NCBI RefSeq assembly: GCF_003955735.1
Contig: NZ_CP034464.1
Location: 2,542,001 to 2,606,000, forward strand
DNA length: 64,000 nt
From: Undibacterium parvum
GTDB taxonomy: Bacteria; Pseudomonadota; Gammaproteobacteria; Burkholderiales; Burkholderiaceae_D
Reading direction: 5' to 3'
The notes under the pieces are model-generated. The model was given only the letters and a program-made list of their open reading frames with translations. It was not told where the DNA came from and did not search any database. How positions within the stretch are numbered: position 1 is the first letter of the stretch; the number at the start of each line of letters is the position of its first letter. Both the position numbers and the translations under genes were made by a program. Shown piece after piece: positions 24,185 through 34,048 of the stretch.

Positions 24185-26566
24185 TTAGTTTTTAAGCTTT
24201 AGCCATTTTAGTATGACCGAATACAAGAGTGGCGGGTCTACCGGTTTGGATAGGAAATCGTTCATGCCGGCCTCTGTGCAGGCGATTTTATCTTCGTTGA
24301 ATGCATTGGCGGTCATCGCGATGATGGGGGTATTGGCGTAGCCCGCTAGTTGACGAATGGCGCGGGTCGCATCCAAACCATCCATCACCGGCATCTGCAT
24401 ATCCATCAAAATCAATGCATACTGAGCCGCCTGCGCGGTTTGCAATGCTTCCAAGCCATTTTCGGCGCTGGTGACTAGCAAACCGGTATCGGATAAAAGC
24501 TCCAATGCAATTTCGCGGTTAAACATATCGTCTTCGACGAGCAAAATGGGACGTCCGCTATACAACTGCGTTATCAATGTTTGCGCATCGGTCAGATGAT
24601 CATTCACATAGTTTTGCGCAACGATGTTTTGGCTACGTTGCAGACGTGCCGTAAACCAAAAATGGCTGCCGATATCAGGGCTACTCTCTACCCCTACCGA
24701 GCCCCCCATCAATTGTGCCAGACGGCTAGTGATAGCGAGCCCTAAGCCGGTACCACCGTATTTGCGCGTGGTCGATGCATCGGCCTGCTCGAAAGGTTGA
24801 AATAGTTTAGCTATTTTGTCTGGCGCAATACCAATACCGCCATCTTTGACGCTAAAACGCAGCAATAGATCGTCGTCGTTTTCTTGTAGTAATGCGGTCT
24901 GTATGCAAATCGATCCGCGCTCAGTAAATTTCACTGCATTACTCGCATAGTTGAGTAGACACTGACGCAGGCGAGTCGGGTCACCCTTGAGGAAACGCGG
25001 AACCATGTCGCTTTCTATGACGATAGTGACGCCCTTGTTGCGCGCTGCTTGTCCTATGATGCTGTGGACGTTATCGATAACAGCCAGCAGATCAAAATCG
25101 GTGTGCTCAAGTTGCAGTTGGCCAGCCTCGATTTTGGACAAATCGAGTATGTCGTCGATGATCGCCATCAAATGCTCACTGGCCGAACTGATCTTGTCCA
25201 GTCTGGCAGCTTGATCCGGGGTGAGCGTACTCTGCCTGAGTAAAAAATTCATGCCTATGATGGCATTCATAGGGGTACGGATTTCGTGGCTCATATTTGC
25301 TAGAAAGCGGCTCTTGGCGCGATTCGCACTATCGGCTTGCTGGCGCGCGATTGCCAATTCACGGGTGCGACTTTCTACCAGTTCTTCCAGATGAAAACGA
25401 TGTCGTTCAAGCTCATCGGCCAACCTTTTTTTGGAGGTAATATCCTCTTGTAGGGAAACCAGATGTGTGATGCTGCCATCGGCTTGGCGCAAGGGCGTTA
25501 CTATGGCATGTTCGATATACTTGCTACCGTCCTTACGGCGGTTGTGCAATTCGCCGGTCCACGAGGCACCACGTGCTATTGCGGCCTGCATACTGGCATA
25601 CAGCTGTGCTTGCATCCAGGGTTTTTTACCTAGGGTTTCGGCGCGACTATATCCTGAATTGCGTAAAAATGTAGAGTTGACGTATTCGATCTTCCCCTCG
25701 ATGTCGGTGATAATGATGGCTTCCGGGCTTTGCTCAACGACTTGCGAAAGCTTGCGCAACTCTAGCTCGGCGAGCACGCGTTCACTGACATCGGTATGTG
25801 AAACGACGGCGCCTTGTCGATGTCCGCCTAGTGGCGTGACACTCAGGCTAAACCACGATTGTCTATGCTCCGCTACACCCGCGTATTCCAGCTCAAAGCT
25901 AGGCAAGCGCCCATCCAATACCGCCTGTATGCCCGCCCGCGCCTGGCTTACAGTTTCTTCTGCAAAGCGCATATTCGAGTCGGCCGAGCTTAGGCATTCG
26001 TAACGACAGCCTATGTCTTGCAGATGTTCACTATGAGGGGGGCGATTCTTCAGACTAAATCGGCGCCATGCCTGATTGACATCGATGATCACGCCTTCGC
26101 TGTCGAGCACTGCAATTTCTGCTTTTACCGAATCGAGGATACTGCGGTTAAGCGCGGTACTGATGCGTAATTGATGTTCTGCCTGATACCGATACAGCGC
26201 CATTTCCAGAACCGTGCGCAGTTCACGCTCAGAAAAGGGCTTGAGGATATAGCCAAATGGTTCTACGAGCTTGGCGCGCGCCAGCGTGTCATCGGCCGAG
26301 AATGCGGTTAAAAACACCACGGGCGTGCCATATTGAGTACGGATCACCTGGGCGGCACTGATGCCGTCTATTTCTCCGGCTAACTGTATGTCCATTAAGA
26401 TCAGATCCGGACGCAGTTGTTTTGTTAATATGATTGCCTGTTCACCGAGATCCGTGATGCCTACGGGATCGTAGCCTAGTTCTGATAATTGCTGCGCAAT
26501 GTCACGCGCAACAATATTTTCGTCCTCCACGACTAGTATTTTGGGTTTAATGGCCGCAGTCAACAT
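24185..26566 (-). CDS. Hybrid histidine kinase with receiver domains at both ends
   Basis: A 793-residue soluble protein. It begins with a receiver domain ([15 protein letters not shown]; phospho-acceptor Asp59 in [10 protein letters not shown]; Lys in YILKPF). Two PAS domains follow, the second with [17 protein letters not shown] and a PAC tail. The kinase has [35 protein letters not shown] and GGTGLGLAI. The C-terminal receiver has [11 protein letters not shown] and [13 protein letters not shown]. This layout suggests it is itself a target of the kinase encoded 28 bp upstream, whose HisKA_2 type commonly phosphorylates receiver-only partners. The output may be phosphotransfer, as no DNA-binding domain is present. 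Confidence 0.93.
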   Translation of the reverse strand: MLTAAIKPKILVVEDENIVARDIAQQLSELGYDPVGITDLGEQAIILTKQLRPDLILMDIQLAGEIDGISAAQVIRTQYGTPVVFLTAFSADDTLARAKLVEPFGYILKPFSERELRTVLEMALYRYQAEHQLRISTALNRSILDSVKAEIAVLDSEGVIIDVNQAWRRFSLKNRPPHSEHLQDIGCRYECLSSADSNMRFAEETVSQARAGIQAVLDGRLPSFELEYAGVAEHRQSWFSLSVTPLGGHRQGAVVSHTDVSERVLAELELRKLSQVVEQSPEAIIITDIEGKIEYVNSTFLRNSGYSRAETLGKKPWMQAQLYASMQAAIARGASWTGELHNRRKDGSKYIEHAIVTPLRQADGSITHLVSLQEDITSKKRLADELERHRFHLEELVESRTRELAIARQQADSANRAKSRFLANMSHEIRTPMNAIIGMNFLLRQSTLTPDQAARLDKISSASEHLMAIIDDILDLSKIEAGQLQLEHTDFDLLAVIDNVHSIIGQAARNKGVTIVIESDMVPRFLKGDPTRLRQCLLNYASNAVKFTERGSICIQTALLQENDDDLLLRFSVKDGGIGIAPDKIAKLFQPFEQADASTTRKYGGTGLGLAITSRLAQLMGGSVGVESSPDIGSHFWFTARLQRSQNIVAQNYVNDHLTDAQTLITQLYSGRPILLVEDDMFNREIALELLSDTGLLVTSAENGLEALQTAQAAQYALILMDMQMPVMDGLDATRAIRQLAGYANTPIIAMTANAFNEDKIACTEAGMNDFLSKPVDPPLLYSVILKWLKLKN

Positions 26567-26593
26567 GGTCTGTTTTTAGAAAAAAAGGGAAAC

Positions 26594-29080
26594 TCAAGAA
26601 TTGGGCAGATCTGCAGTAAAGCTTATACTAAATAAGGCAGTTTGCCTGTTTTCTTGGGAATGACCTATCTCTAAACGGCCTTTAATTTGCCGGGTTAAAT
26701 CACTTACCAGTTGCAAGCCCAACGATGAGTTCATTTTGATATCGAAATCGGCTGGCAGCCCGACGCCGTTGTCGCTCACTTGCAACAAAATTTCTTGGCT
26801 GCCTGATAGATGCTGCAATCGGATCCTGATTAGACCATTGCGCCCATCTGGAAAGCCATGTTTCAGACTATTTGAGAGTAATTCATTCACCAGCAAACCA
26901 CAGGGACTAGCCTGATCCATGCTTACTTTGACACTGTCTAAGTCTAATTCAAGGTGAATTACTGCATTTTTTGGCGCCAGCGCACGAAACGCCTGATTAC
27001 ACAACTCTTTGAGGTAATTTCGTAGATCGACCGAGGCGAAAATTCCAGAACGATACAGGGACTCATGCAGCAAGGACATCGCGCGCACCCGTCCTATGAT
27101 GTCATTGAGTACGGTCTGGGTTTCAGCTTCAGTGCAACGTGCCCTTTCAAGACGCAACAGGCTAGTGATGACTTGTAAATTATTTTTAACTCTGTGATGC
27201 ACTTCATGGAGTAAGCCAACTTTTTCCGCCAAAGAAGCCTGCAGCGCGTCCTGGGTCTGTTTGCGTTCGCTGATGTTTTGTATCTGCGCGACGAAATGGA
27301 TAGGCGTTCTGTTTATCTCTCGCACCAGGGAGACATTCAATTGCGCCCAGACCTCATGCCCGTCCTTGTGCAAATAGCGTTTTTCCAACTGGAAAGAAGA
27401 ACGTTTTCCCTCGACCATGTCAGCCATGAATTGCAGGTCGGTGGCCAGGTCTGCCGGACTGGCGATGCTCTGGATGCTGCAGTGCAGTAAATCAGCCACA
27501 GTCCAGCCCAGCATCTGGCATAGCTCGGGATTGACTCTAAGGAAATGGCCATCTAATGAGATCAGTGCCATGCCTATAGGCGAAGCATCAAAAGCTTGTT
27601 CCATTTGCGCGACACTCAGCATTTTTTCGGCGGCTATCCTATGCCTTTCGGTTATATCGCTAAATACCAAGACCACGCCGACAATTTGCTCGCTGCGGTC
27701 TCGTATCGGTGCGGCACTGTCTGCGATGTGATATTCCCGCCCATCGCGCGCCAGCAGTACGGTATCCTCCGGCATTTCTATGGTGGCACCGCTATGCATG
27801 ACTCTAGTTACCGGAGGCAAACCAGGCAAACGAGTATGCGCATCAATGATTTGAAATACTTCCGACAAGGGTAGTCCTAGCGCTTCACTCAGCGGCCAGC
27901 CGGTCAAGCGCTCTGCGGTTGGATTCATGCGCGTGATCTGGCCCGCGGCGTCGGTGGCAATCACGGCGTCACCGATAGATTGCAGAGTGATCGCCAGATT
28001 TTGTTCGCCACTCTTGAGAGCGACTGCCTGTTGTTCAAAGATATCTAACATGCGATTAAATTCTCGTCCGACCATGGCAACCTCGCTCGATCCCGCTAGC
28101 TTGGTGCGCGCGCTGCGGTCGCCATTGCTGATTCGGTTGACGGTCGTGGCCAGTTCGCTAATTGGGCGAATGATGGCAATCCCGATACGCCAGGCCAAAG
28201 CGATCGCCACTCCTAGAGTGGCAATGCCGACCGCAAGGCTGCGCCAAAGAGTGCGGCGAAAATCGGCCAATAATTCATGTTCTGGCAGCCCCGCGCTGAC
28301 CCGCCAGTTGAGCCCGGCGAGCGTCACAAATGCCGTTCTGCGATTGATACCATCGAGACCTTTAATCGACACAAAACCCTCACGCATATCGACTGATAGC
28401 CCAGCGGACGTTGCTGATGGTTTGCCTATGAAGGAGCTGGCTTGCTGCGAACGCAGTAAAATCAGTCTGTCTTGATCGGTGACCGTTACTAGGGCCTCGT
28501 TTGGAACCGATCTGAACACATCATCACTGAGTTTTTGTAAGTCGAGCGCCAGCCTGAGTAAGCCTATCTTGCTGCCAGATTGATTGCGTATAGGTTGCGC
28601 CAGGGCGCTTATCCAACGTCCGCTGCCGCGCTCAAAAATCGCAGCTGAGGCGGAGAAAACTTCCTGGCGCAGCGCAGCCGAAAAAAACTGGCTAAGCGCT
28701 AAGCTGTCGGTCTTGGGCTGATACTGCGAGACCGAACAGATGGGATGTGCGTTCAGATCGAGCACGACTAAAGTGGAGTAGCTTGGGTTGAGTGCGAGGT
28801 AATCCGAGATGATGGGGTCACAGTGTTTAGCATCCATACTTCTGAGCATAGGGCGCGCAGCCAAACTGAGCAAAACCCGTTCGCGTTCTAGCAGATAGTC
28901 ATTCAGAATTTGCGCAGTGTTGTCGGCTAGTAGTTTGACTTTTGCATCCGCATGCTCCCGGGTGTGCCTGAGATCTAAAATAAAAAACCAAATCAGCATG
29001 GTTAAAATCGGCAATGCGATCGCCAGAACCAAGAGCACAATGCGGGTTCGAATGGAGTCTGAGACTAGTGATCTCGCCAT
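26594..29080 (-). CDS. Membrane sensor kinase, Cache-HAMP-PAS-PAS-HisKA_2
   Basis: An 828-residue protein starting at 29080, where GGAG precedes the ATG by 8 nt; the longer in-frame start lacks such support. Helix one (VLLVLAIALPILTMLIWFFIL), a periplasmic double-Cache domain, helix two (AVGIATLGVAIALAW) and a HAMP linker lead to two PAS domains (IGDAVIATDAAGQITRMNPT and AFDASPIGMALISL). The kinase is of the HisKA_2 class, with the phospho-acceptor in EVHHRVKNNLQVITSLLRL. NELLSNSLKHGFP and DNGVGLP mark the ATPase. It is the first gene of a two-gene unit with the hybrid kinase. Confidence 0.92.
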   Translation of the reverse strand: MARSLVSDSIRTRIVLLVLAIALPILTMLIWFFILDLRHTREHADAKVKLLADNTAQILNDYLLERERVLLSLAARPMLRSMDAKHCDPIISDYLALNPSYSTLVVLDLNAHPICSVSQYQPKTDSLALSQFFSAALRQEVFSASAAIFERGSGRWISALAQPIRNQSGSKIGLLRLALDLQKLSDDVFRSVPNEALVTVTDQDRLILLRSQQASSFIGKPSATSAGLSVDMREGFVSIKGLDGINRRTAFVTLAGLNWRVSAGLPEHELLADFRRTLWRSLAVGIATLGVAIALAWRIGIAIIRPISELATTVNRISNGDRSARTKLAGSSEVAMVGREFNRMLDIFEQQAVALKSGEQNLAITLQSIGDAVIATDAAGQITRMNPTAERLTGWPLSEALGLPLSEVFQIIDAHTRLPGLPPVTRVMHSGATIEMPEDTVLLARDGREYHIADSAAPIRDRSEQIVGVVLVFSDITERHRIAAEKMLSVAQMEQAFDASPIGMALISLDGHFLRVNPELCQMLGWTVADLLHCSIQSIASPADLATDLQFMADMVEGKRSSFQLEKRYLHKDGHEVWAQLNVSLVREINRTPIHFVAQIQNISERKQTQDALQASLAEKVGLLHEVHHRVKNNLQVITSLLRLERARCTEAETQTVLNDIIGRVRAMSLLHESLYRSGIFASVDLRNYLKELCNQAFRALAPKNAVIHLELDLDSVKVSMDQASPCGLLVNELLSNSLKHGFPDGRNGLIRIRLQHLSGSQEILLQVSDNGVGLPADFDIKMNSSLGLQLVSDLTRQIKGRLEIGHSQENRQTALFSISFTADLPNS

Positions 29081-29316
29081 CTCGCCTACTCCCTTTACTT
29101 GGTTTGCGAAACTAAGCTGACTCAGCTGAGCTGACAAAAGCCGCCGCGGCAGAAGGGGCGAAAAGCACATTTTTTGCCGCTTCGAGCGGTAATTCTAACT
29201 CAACAAAGGCCGACTGCCGCACTAAAAATAGTGCGCTGCCGATCGCCGAACCAGGCCATCAGCCATGGCTTTTAGCAGCAGCGCTAGGTCTGAGTGACTA
29301 AGCTCAATACCCGCGA

Positions 29317-29772
29317 TCAGTGATGCATGGCTGGTGCTGCAGCCTGATTGATGGATTTCGCGATGGCTTGTACTTGTATGCTTTCACGTTTTCTGTCCTT
29401 GCCTTCTACCACCAGAGTGAGTGGCACCAGCTCGCCTTCTTTGACTGGCGCTTTCAAATTCATCAGCATGATGTGATAGCTGCCTGGTTTAAGTTCCTGC
29501 ATTTTTCCGGCAGGTAGAGCCAGCTCATCGATGGCGCGCATTTTCATGACATCGCCGTCCATTTCCATCTTGTGCAATTCCGCGCTGGCGGCCACTGGCG
29601 AACTGATCGCTACCAGGCGCATCTCTTTGACAGAGGTGATTTGCAAGAAGGCACCTGTGACTTTTTGCTGCGGTACGGTGGCTCTGACCCAGGCGTCTTT
29701 GACGCTCACCTGTGCCTGCGCGGCAGTGCTGAAACAGAGGGCTAGTAGCGGTGTGACGAGTAATTTTTTCAT
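29317..29772 (-). CDS. PCu(A)C periplasmic copper chaperone
   Basis: A 151-residue secreted protein with a 20-residue signal peptide ending AQA. The copper(I) motif of the family is intact: His and Met in AELHKMEMDGDVMKM, then His and Met in PGSYHIMLMNL. LPAGKMQELKPGSYHIML is the usual core. A His-rich tail ends in MHH, which can add a second copper site. These chaperones deliver copper to the CuA site of cytochrome oxidase and help copper enzymes under scarcity. It is the last gene of the putative copper cluster, 188 bp after the thioredoxin-like gene with a palindromic element between them. Confidence 0.92.
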   Translation of the reverse strand: MKKLLVTPLLALCFSTAAQAQVSVKDAWVRATVPQQKVTGAFLQITSVKEMRLVAISSPVAASAELHKMEMDGDVMKMRAIDELALPAGKMQELKPGSYHIMLMNLKAPVKEGELVPLTLVVEGKDRKRESIQVQAIAKSINQAAAPAMHH

Positions 29773-29860
29773 GATGTTTTCGTTTTCATTGTTGATGCGG
29801 ATGGGTGCTGCGCTCGTTGTTTAGCTTGTCAGCTAATTTCAGGTAAATTTACCACACAGC

Positions 29861-29937
29861 AGGCCGCTCGCACATATTCCATGCGGGTTTCCAGCCTGCC
29901 TGGCCTGCAGCCCGCATGGAATATGCGCCTTGGGGCT
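29861..29937. repeat. Palindromic element copy 6
   Basis: Arms CATATTCCATGCGGG and CCCGCATGGAATATG face each other across a loop of about 25 nt, containing GCCTGCCTGGCCTGCAG. It lies between two genes of the same direction, so it could be transcribed within the copper-cluster mRNA. Confidence 0.88.
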
Positions 29938-29960
29938 ATGCCATTCTAAAACCTTACACT

Positions 29961-30449
29961 TTAGTGTTTTTGGCCGCTGCTCAGCCAGCTTTCCAGCTCC
30001 GCTGCGGATGGCTTGCCCAACACTAATTTAGTCTCGCCGTTTTTCGGCAGCAGAGCGACGTAGGGTGTGATGCCGCGCCAGCTCGGGTTGATAGAATATT
30101 GCAGTGCTGCGCTCTGGCCTTTGAACACGAACAGGCGGCTGGCCGGGCTGTAGTGCGGTTCTTGCAGCAAGCCCGGCTGGTCTTCGCCATCCATTACCAC
30201 CACCACTAAAGGCACCTGAGGTTTTCGGTTTTTGAGTTGCTCGCCAAGCGCGGCGATGATGGCCGGGCAATGGCTGCAATCGGTGGTGGAAAACACTACT
30301 GCCGCCGGGCGCGGTAAGTCTTTCTGAAAACGGTGCCAACTGTGCGCGTCAAAATTTTCTATCTGTTTGGCGGCAGCCAGCGCCGGAGCGTTAATCACTG
30401 TGCTGGCGAGCAGCAGCAAGGCTGCGCAGAACTTAAAGGATTTCAACAT
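29961..30449 (-). CDS. Periplasmic thioredoxin-fold protein
   Basis: A 162-residue protein with a signal peptide of about 25 residues (ending ALAAA). FSTTDCSHCPAIIAALGEQL carries a CxxC redox pair at the start of the first long helix, as in thioredoxins, and GITPYVALLPKNGE includes the cis-Pro region. It should be a periplasmic thiol reductase or metal-handling protein. Its start overlaps the end of the BNR-protein gene by 17 bp, so the two are translationally linked. Position in a copper cluster suggests keeping copper-binding cysteines reduced, or Sco-like copper transfer; neither can be told from sequence. Confidence 0.82.
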   Translation of the reverse strand: MLKSFKFCAALLLLASTVINAPALAAAKQIENFDAHSWHRFQKDLPRPAAVVFSTTDCSHCPAIIAALGEQLKNRKPQVPLVVVVMDGEDQPGLLQEPHYSPASRLFVFKGQSAALQYSINPSWRGITPYVALLPKNGETKLVLGKPSAAELESWLSSGQKH

Positions 30450-31680
30450 GGCGTTTCCCTGTGGTGTTCCAGATCACGTAGATTTTTCCGCCCTTGCTGA
30501 GTAGTTGCGGATAATCGCTCTCGAGTTTGCTGCTGGCGATTTCACTGAGCTTAAAATGCTGGCCGTCGTCGTCCGAGATCCAGGCTTTCAGGTTCATCTT
30601 TGTGCCATCGTAGCTGCGCCAGACGATGGCCAGCTTGCTGCCGCTACTGAGAATATCGGCGTGTTCGGCCTTGGCGTCGGGCAGTACCTGCACAGCGCCG
30701 ACTGGATTGCCAGCCTGATCGAGCTTGCCGTAGCGCACCTGCGCCACGCCAGCCCGGTCGCCAAACCACACCGCATGATAGCCACCGGCAGCGGAAGTCG
30801 TCAGGGCCGGGCCATGGTGCGGGCAGCCGTCTATCGCCCAGTTATCGTAGCTGGCACGTACCGGTTCGGCTAAGGGCGTAGCCGTGGCCGCTGGCGTTTC
30901 TGTGCTCAGAATGGTGAAGGCGTGATCGCGGATATTCGGTAGCGTCAGATGCCGCCACAGCGCCGCGATCTGGCCGTTGGCAGTCGGTGCAAAGGCGATA
31001 CGGCAGCATTCGCAACTATAGTCGGACAGCTTGGTATCCGGGCCAAAGCTGGCACCGCCATCGAACGAGACATTGCGATATAGCGATACGCCGCGGTAAT
31101 CAGTCTTGGCTAGTCCGGTTTTTTCTGCCGCTTCATTGGCGTTTGTGACAGCTGCCTTGTCGCGCGAATCTATCCAGACCGTATGCAAAGCACCTTTGGC
31201 GTCAAAGGCGATCACGGCATAACTGTGGCTGATCACCTGTCGGTCTTGATGCAAGGTCACCGGCGCGGCGAAGTGGGCACCACCATCGGTGGAGCGCAGC
31301 ATGCGGATCTCGCCGGTAAATTTTTTCGCCAGCGGTTGCGCATAGATGATGATGACGATGCCATTCGGACCGAAGGCGATTTTAGGCGGACTCTCGCCGC
31401 TGGTCTTGATGTGATCGTCACCAGTGTCGAGTACGCGTTCCGGCAGCCAGCTGCGGCCGTTGTCCCCACTGATGTGCAGGGCCAGATGGCCCTGTGCGTT
31501 CAGTTGCACACTCCACAGTGCGCCGTCAGGGGCAAAAGCGCTGCCGGAGTAGGGGGCGGCGGCTTTGTCGGCAACCGCCGGCGCGTTGTGATGGGCCAGC
31601 GCCGGCAGTGTCGTTAACATCAAGCCGGCGATTGCCATGCAGCCTGTTAAGCGTGCTAAGTTGCTCAGATAAGTTTTCAT
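30433..31680 (-). CDS. Secreted BNR-repeat (sialidase-fold) protein
   Basis: A 415-residue protein, signal peptide ending ALA, then HHNAPAVAD. Repeated Asp-box (BNR) turns are visible: ISGDNGRSWLPE, STDGGAHFAAP, NVSFDGGASFGP, ISDDDGQHF. They indicate a beta-propeller of the sialidase type. The true sialidase Arg triad is not evident, so enzymatic activity is doubtful. Cys-rich CECCRIAFAP and CPHHGPA could bind metal. The ATG at 31680 is preferred to an in-frame TTG 33 nt upstream. The gene follows the TonB-dependent receptor by 35 bp. Similar proteins recur in copper-uptake neighbourhoods, but the role is unknown. Confidence 0.78.
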   Translation of the reverse strand: MKTYLSNLARLTGCMAIAGLMLTTLPALAHHNAPAVADKAAAPYSGSAFAPDGALWSVQLNAQGHLALHISGDNGRSWLPERVLDTGDDHIKTSGESPPKIAFGPNGIVIIIYAQPLAKKFTGEIRMLRSTDGGAHFAAPVTLHQDRQVISHSYAVIAFDAKGALHTVWIDSRDKAAVTNANEAAEKTGLAKTDYRGVSLYRNVSFDGGASFGPDTKLSDYSCECCRIAFAPTANGQIAALWRHLTLPNIRDHAFTILSTETPAATATPLAEPVRASYDNWAIDGCPHHGPALTTSAAGGYHAVWFGDRAGVAQVRYGKLDQAGNPVGAVQVLPDAKAEHADILSSGSKLAIVWRSYDGTKMNLKAWISDDDGQHFKLSEIASSKLESDYPQLLSKGGKIYVIWNTTGKRHVEIL

Positions 31681-31715
31681 AAGCGAGTCGTTAGTGTTTA
31701 TATTTTTCTTCAAAA

Positions 31716-33836
31716 TTATTTACCGCCATACGCATACGTCACGCCCAGCATCACGCTACGCGGTGCGCCTGGCGTGTAGGAGTTCTGCGTATCGGGCACA
31801 TAAGCACCGGTGCCGGAGTATGAGCTGGATGCCGAGTCGGCGTAGCGCGTGTCAGCCAGATTGCGCGCTTGCAGCCATACTTCCCAGCCTTTGGCGAGCA
31901 GATAGCTACCGCGCAAATTGAGCAAGGTATGGCCGGCATAACGCACGGTATTCGCGTTGTTCATCCAGTACTCACCTTGATGCACGACTTCCAACGCGAT
32001 GCGCGCACCGCTGACAGGTTTGTAGCCTAGCTCTGCGCTCGTGATATCGCTAGGCGCTTGCGGCATTTGCTTGCCGCTGTAATCGATACTGCCGGAGACC
32101 TGATATTTTTCGTACTTATGGCTAGCCAGCGTGGTCGCCAGGCGCGCATCGAACATGCCTGCATCGTAGTTCAGACCCAGCTCTAAACCCTGGCTGCGGG
32201 TGCGGCCGGCATTGCGGTTTTCGCTATTGCCCTGGGCGATGGTGTAGCTGACGATGGTGTCGCGTCCGTCCAGTCGGTAAACCGCTGTATCGAGCTTTAA
32301 GGCACCGTCCAGAAACGCCATGCGCAAGCCCAGCTCATAGTTGTTATAGGTCGCAGGGCTCAGATCCGGAACGCCGGTCTTGCCGTACAGCTGGCTCACT
32401 TCGGGCGGGGTAAAACCCTGGCTCAGATTGCTGTAGACGCTGCTGTCTTTGCCTAGCGCATAGGTGGCGCCTAGCTTAGGGCTGACATGCGAAAAGCTGC
32501 GCGATTCATTCGCCGCGCCAAAATTGGCACTGCCTGCCGGTGACAGATTATTCGTGTAATCGTAACTGATGGCGTCGGCGCGGGCACCGACTACTACCCG
32601 GGCTTTTGGCAACGGGCTAAATTCCCATTGAGTAAAAAAAGCGGTGTTGTTGATGTCGGCCTGGTAGTTACGCACGCCCTTTGGGTTACTGGCATTGGCG
32701 TTGCTATAGCTCAGATTCATGCCGGTGACGGGGTCGCGCAGCACGCTCAGATTATTGCTGTAGTAAGGATTGTCGCTCTTGTCCAGATACACACCGGCGA
32801 TCAGGCGCGAAGCGAGCCAGTCAAACTCTTGCTGATGTTTGGCGTCCAGGCCTAACGAATCGACATGGCTATTATTTTCTGTACCCTGGCAAAGTTTGGC
32901 CTTGGCGCTGCAGCCGACCAGGGTGTAGCTAGGGATCTGGCCATGGTCATTTTTACGCGAAAACAGGGTGACGGTAGTCAGACCGTTCTTGACGGTTTCC
33001 GCTTCCCAGGCCAGATTGGCACGCGTAGTTTTGTCCTTGCGATAGGTAAAACTATTGATGCTTTTTCCCGGTGTATTTTGGTAGTCGGTTTCATTCAGAC
33101 CGCCGGTCATGGCCGCATCCAGATCGGTATGCACTAGGGTGGCGCGCAAGATCGCCGAGTCGCTCAAGGCAAAGTCGCCGCGCAGCGAAACTGAGTCTTT
33201 ATCGCCCTTGCTGTATTGCTGCCAGTTGTCAGCAGTGCGGCGTGAGCTGTATTGGGAAAAACGCAGGCCAAGATCGCCCCAGGTATTGCTGGCGATGCTG
33301 TCGACGCGCTTGTATCCGGCAGTGTCGTCATAGCGCGCACTGATGCTGGCGTAAGGCGTGGCCGAAGGGCGCGCCGTCATAAAATTGACTGCGCCGCCGA
33401 CCGCATTGCTGCCGTACAGCGATGAGGCCGCACCCTTGACCACTTCCACGCTTTCGCTGCCAGCCAGATTCATCTCGTTTAAAGAATTATGGTTGAACAC
33501 GCCCAAAGGGCGGATAGGAATGCCGTCTTCCAGATACTGATACACCGCGTTGGTGCTGATAGGCTGGCGTATGCTCATGCTGTGCTGCTCATTGCCGAGA
33601 TCGTTCCAGTACACCCCGGCGACCCTGTTGATGACCTCGCCCATAGTTTTAGGCTTATCGCGCTTCAAAATTTCTTCCTTGACCACACCAATCGCGACCG
33701 GGGTTTCCGATAGTTTAGTGGCGCTGCGCGAGCCCGACACCACCATTTCTTCCAAGACTTGCGGTTCGGCGGCGTAGGCCATTTGAGTGAAAGCGGCAAG
33801 CAATGCGAAAGCTAGCGGAGTGTGTTTAAAGTTCAT
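31716..33836 (-). CDS. TonB-dependent outer-membrane receptor, probably for copper
   Basis: A 706-residue receptor with a 22-residue signal peptide. The TonB box region is VLEEMVVSGSRSATKL, followed by the plug domain (GEVINRVAGVYWND, VEVVKGAASSLYGSNAVGGAVNF). About 500 residues of beta barrel end in the aromatic-terminal strand SVMLGVTYAYGGK. Only a pair of cysteines (VGCSAKAKLCQG) lies in an outer loop. The ligand is inferred from neighbours (DUF2946, TonB, PCu(A)C) as copper, as for OprC/NosA-like receptors; a siderophore is an alternative. AGGAA precedes the ATG by 7 nt. tonB lies upstream, separated by a long hairpin. Confidence 0.9.
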   Translation of the reverse strand: MNFKHTPLAFALLAAFTQMAYAAEPQVLEEMVVSGSRSATKLSETPVAIGVVKEEILKRDKPKTMGEVINRVAGVYWNDLGNEQHSMSIRQPISTNAVYQYLEDGIPIRPLGVFNHNSLNEMNLAGSESVEVVKGAASSLYGSNAVGGAVNFMTARPSATPYASISARYDDTAGYKRVDSIASNTWGDLGLRFSQYSSRRTADNWQQYSKGDKDSVSLRGDFALSDSAILRATLVHTDLDAAMTGGLNETDYQNTPGKSINSFTYRKDKTTRANLAWEAETVKNGLTTVTLFSRKNDHGQIPSYTLVGCSAKAKLCQGTENNSHVDSLGLDAKHQQEFDWLASRLIAGVYLDKSDNPYYSNNLSVLRDPVTGMNLSYSNANASNPKGVRNYQADINNTAFFTQWEFSPLPKARVVVGARADAISYDYTNNLSPAGSANFGAANESRSFSHVSPKLGATYALGKDSSVYSNLSQGFTPPEVSQLYGKTGVPDLSPATYNNYELGLRMAFLDGALKLDTAVYRLDGRDTIVSYTIAQGNSENRNAGRTRSQGLELGLNYDAGMFDARLATTLASHKYEKYQVSGSIDYSGKQMPQAPSDITSAELGYKPVSGARIALEVVHQGEYWMNNANTVRYAGHTLLNLRGSYLLAKGWEVWLQARNLADTRYADSASSSYSGTGAYVPDTQNSYTPGAPRSVMLGVTYAYGGK

Positions 33837-33887
33837 GAATTGATTCCTATTGTGGCTATGTATTTTGCGAACTACTCAGCGGCGGTG

Positions 33888-34008
33888 AACATCAAAAAAA
33901 TCCAAAAACCTCTCACAGGAGGCACAGAGACACAGAGGAAAAACGGAAAAATTCCTAGTCCTTCTCTGTGTCTCCGTGTCTCTGTGTTGAGAGGTTTTGA
34001 TGTGTTTA
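33888..34008. repeat. Long inverted repeat between tonB and the receptor gene
   Basis: The arm 33905-33938 (AAAACCTCTCACAGG onward, rich in CACAGAGACACAGAG) pairs imperfectly with 33963-33997 (TCTCTGTGTCTC...GAGAGGTTTT), and outer AACATCAAAA / TTTTGATGTG extends it. It lies inside the presumed operon and would form a large hairpin in the mRNA. Repeats of this ACAGAGACAC type occur between genes in many bacteria. It could uncouple receptor expression from tonB. Confidence 0.75.
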
Positions 34009-34048
34009 CATTCACTGAATAGTTAAGGTTTTTGTTGATTTAGTTGAT

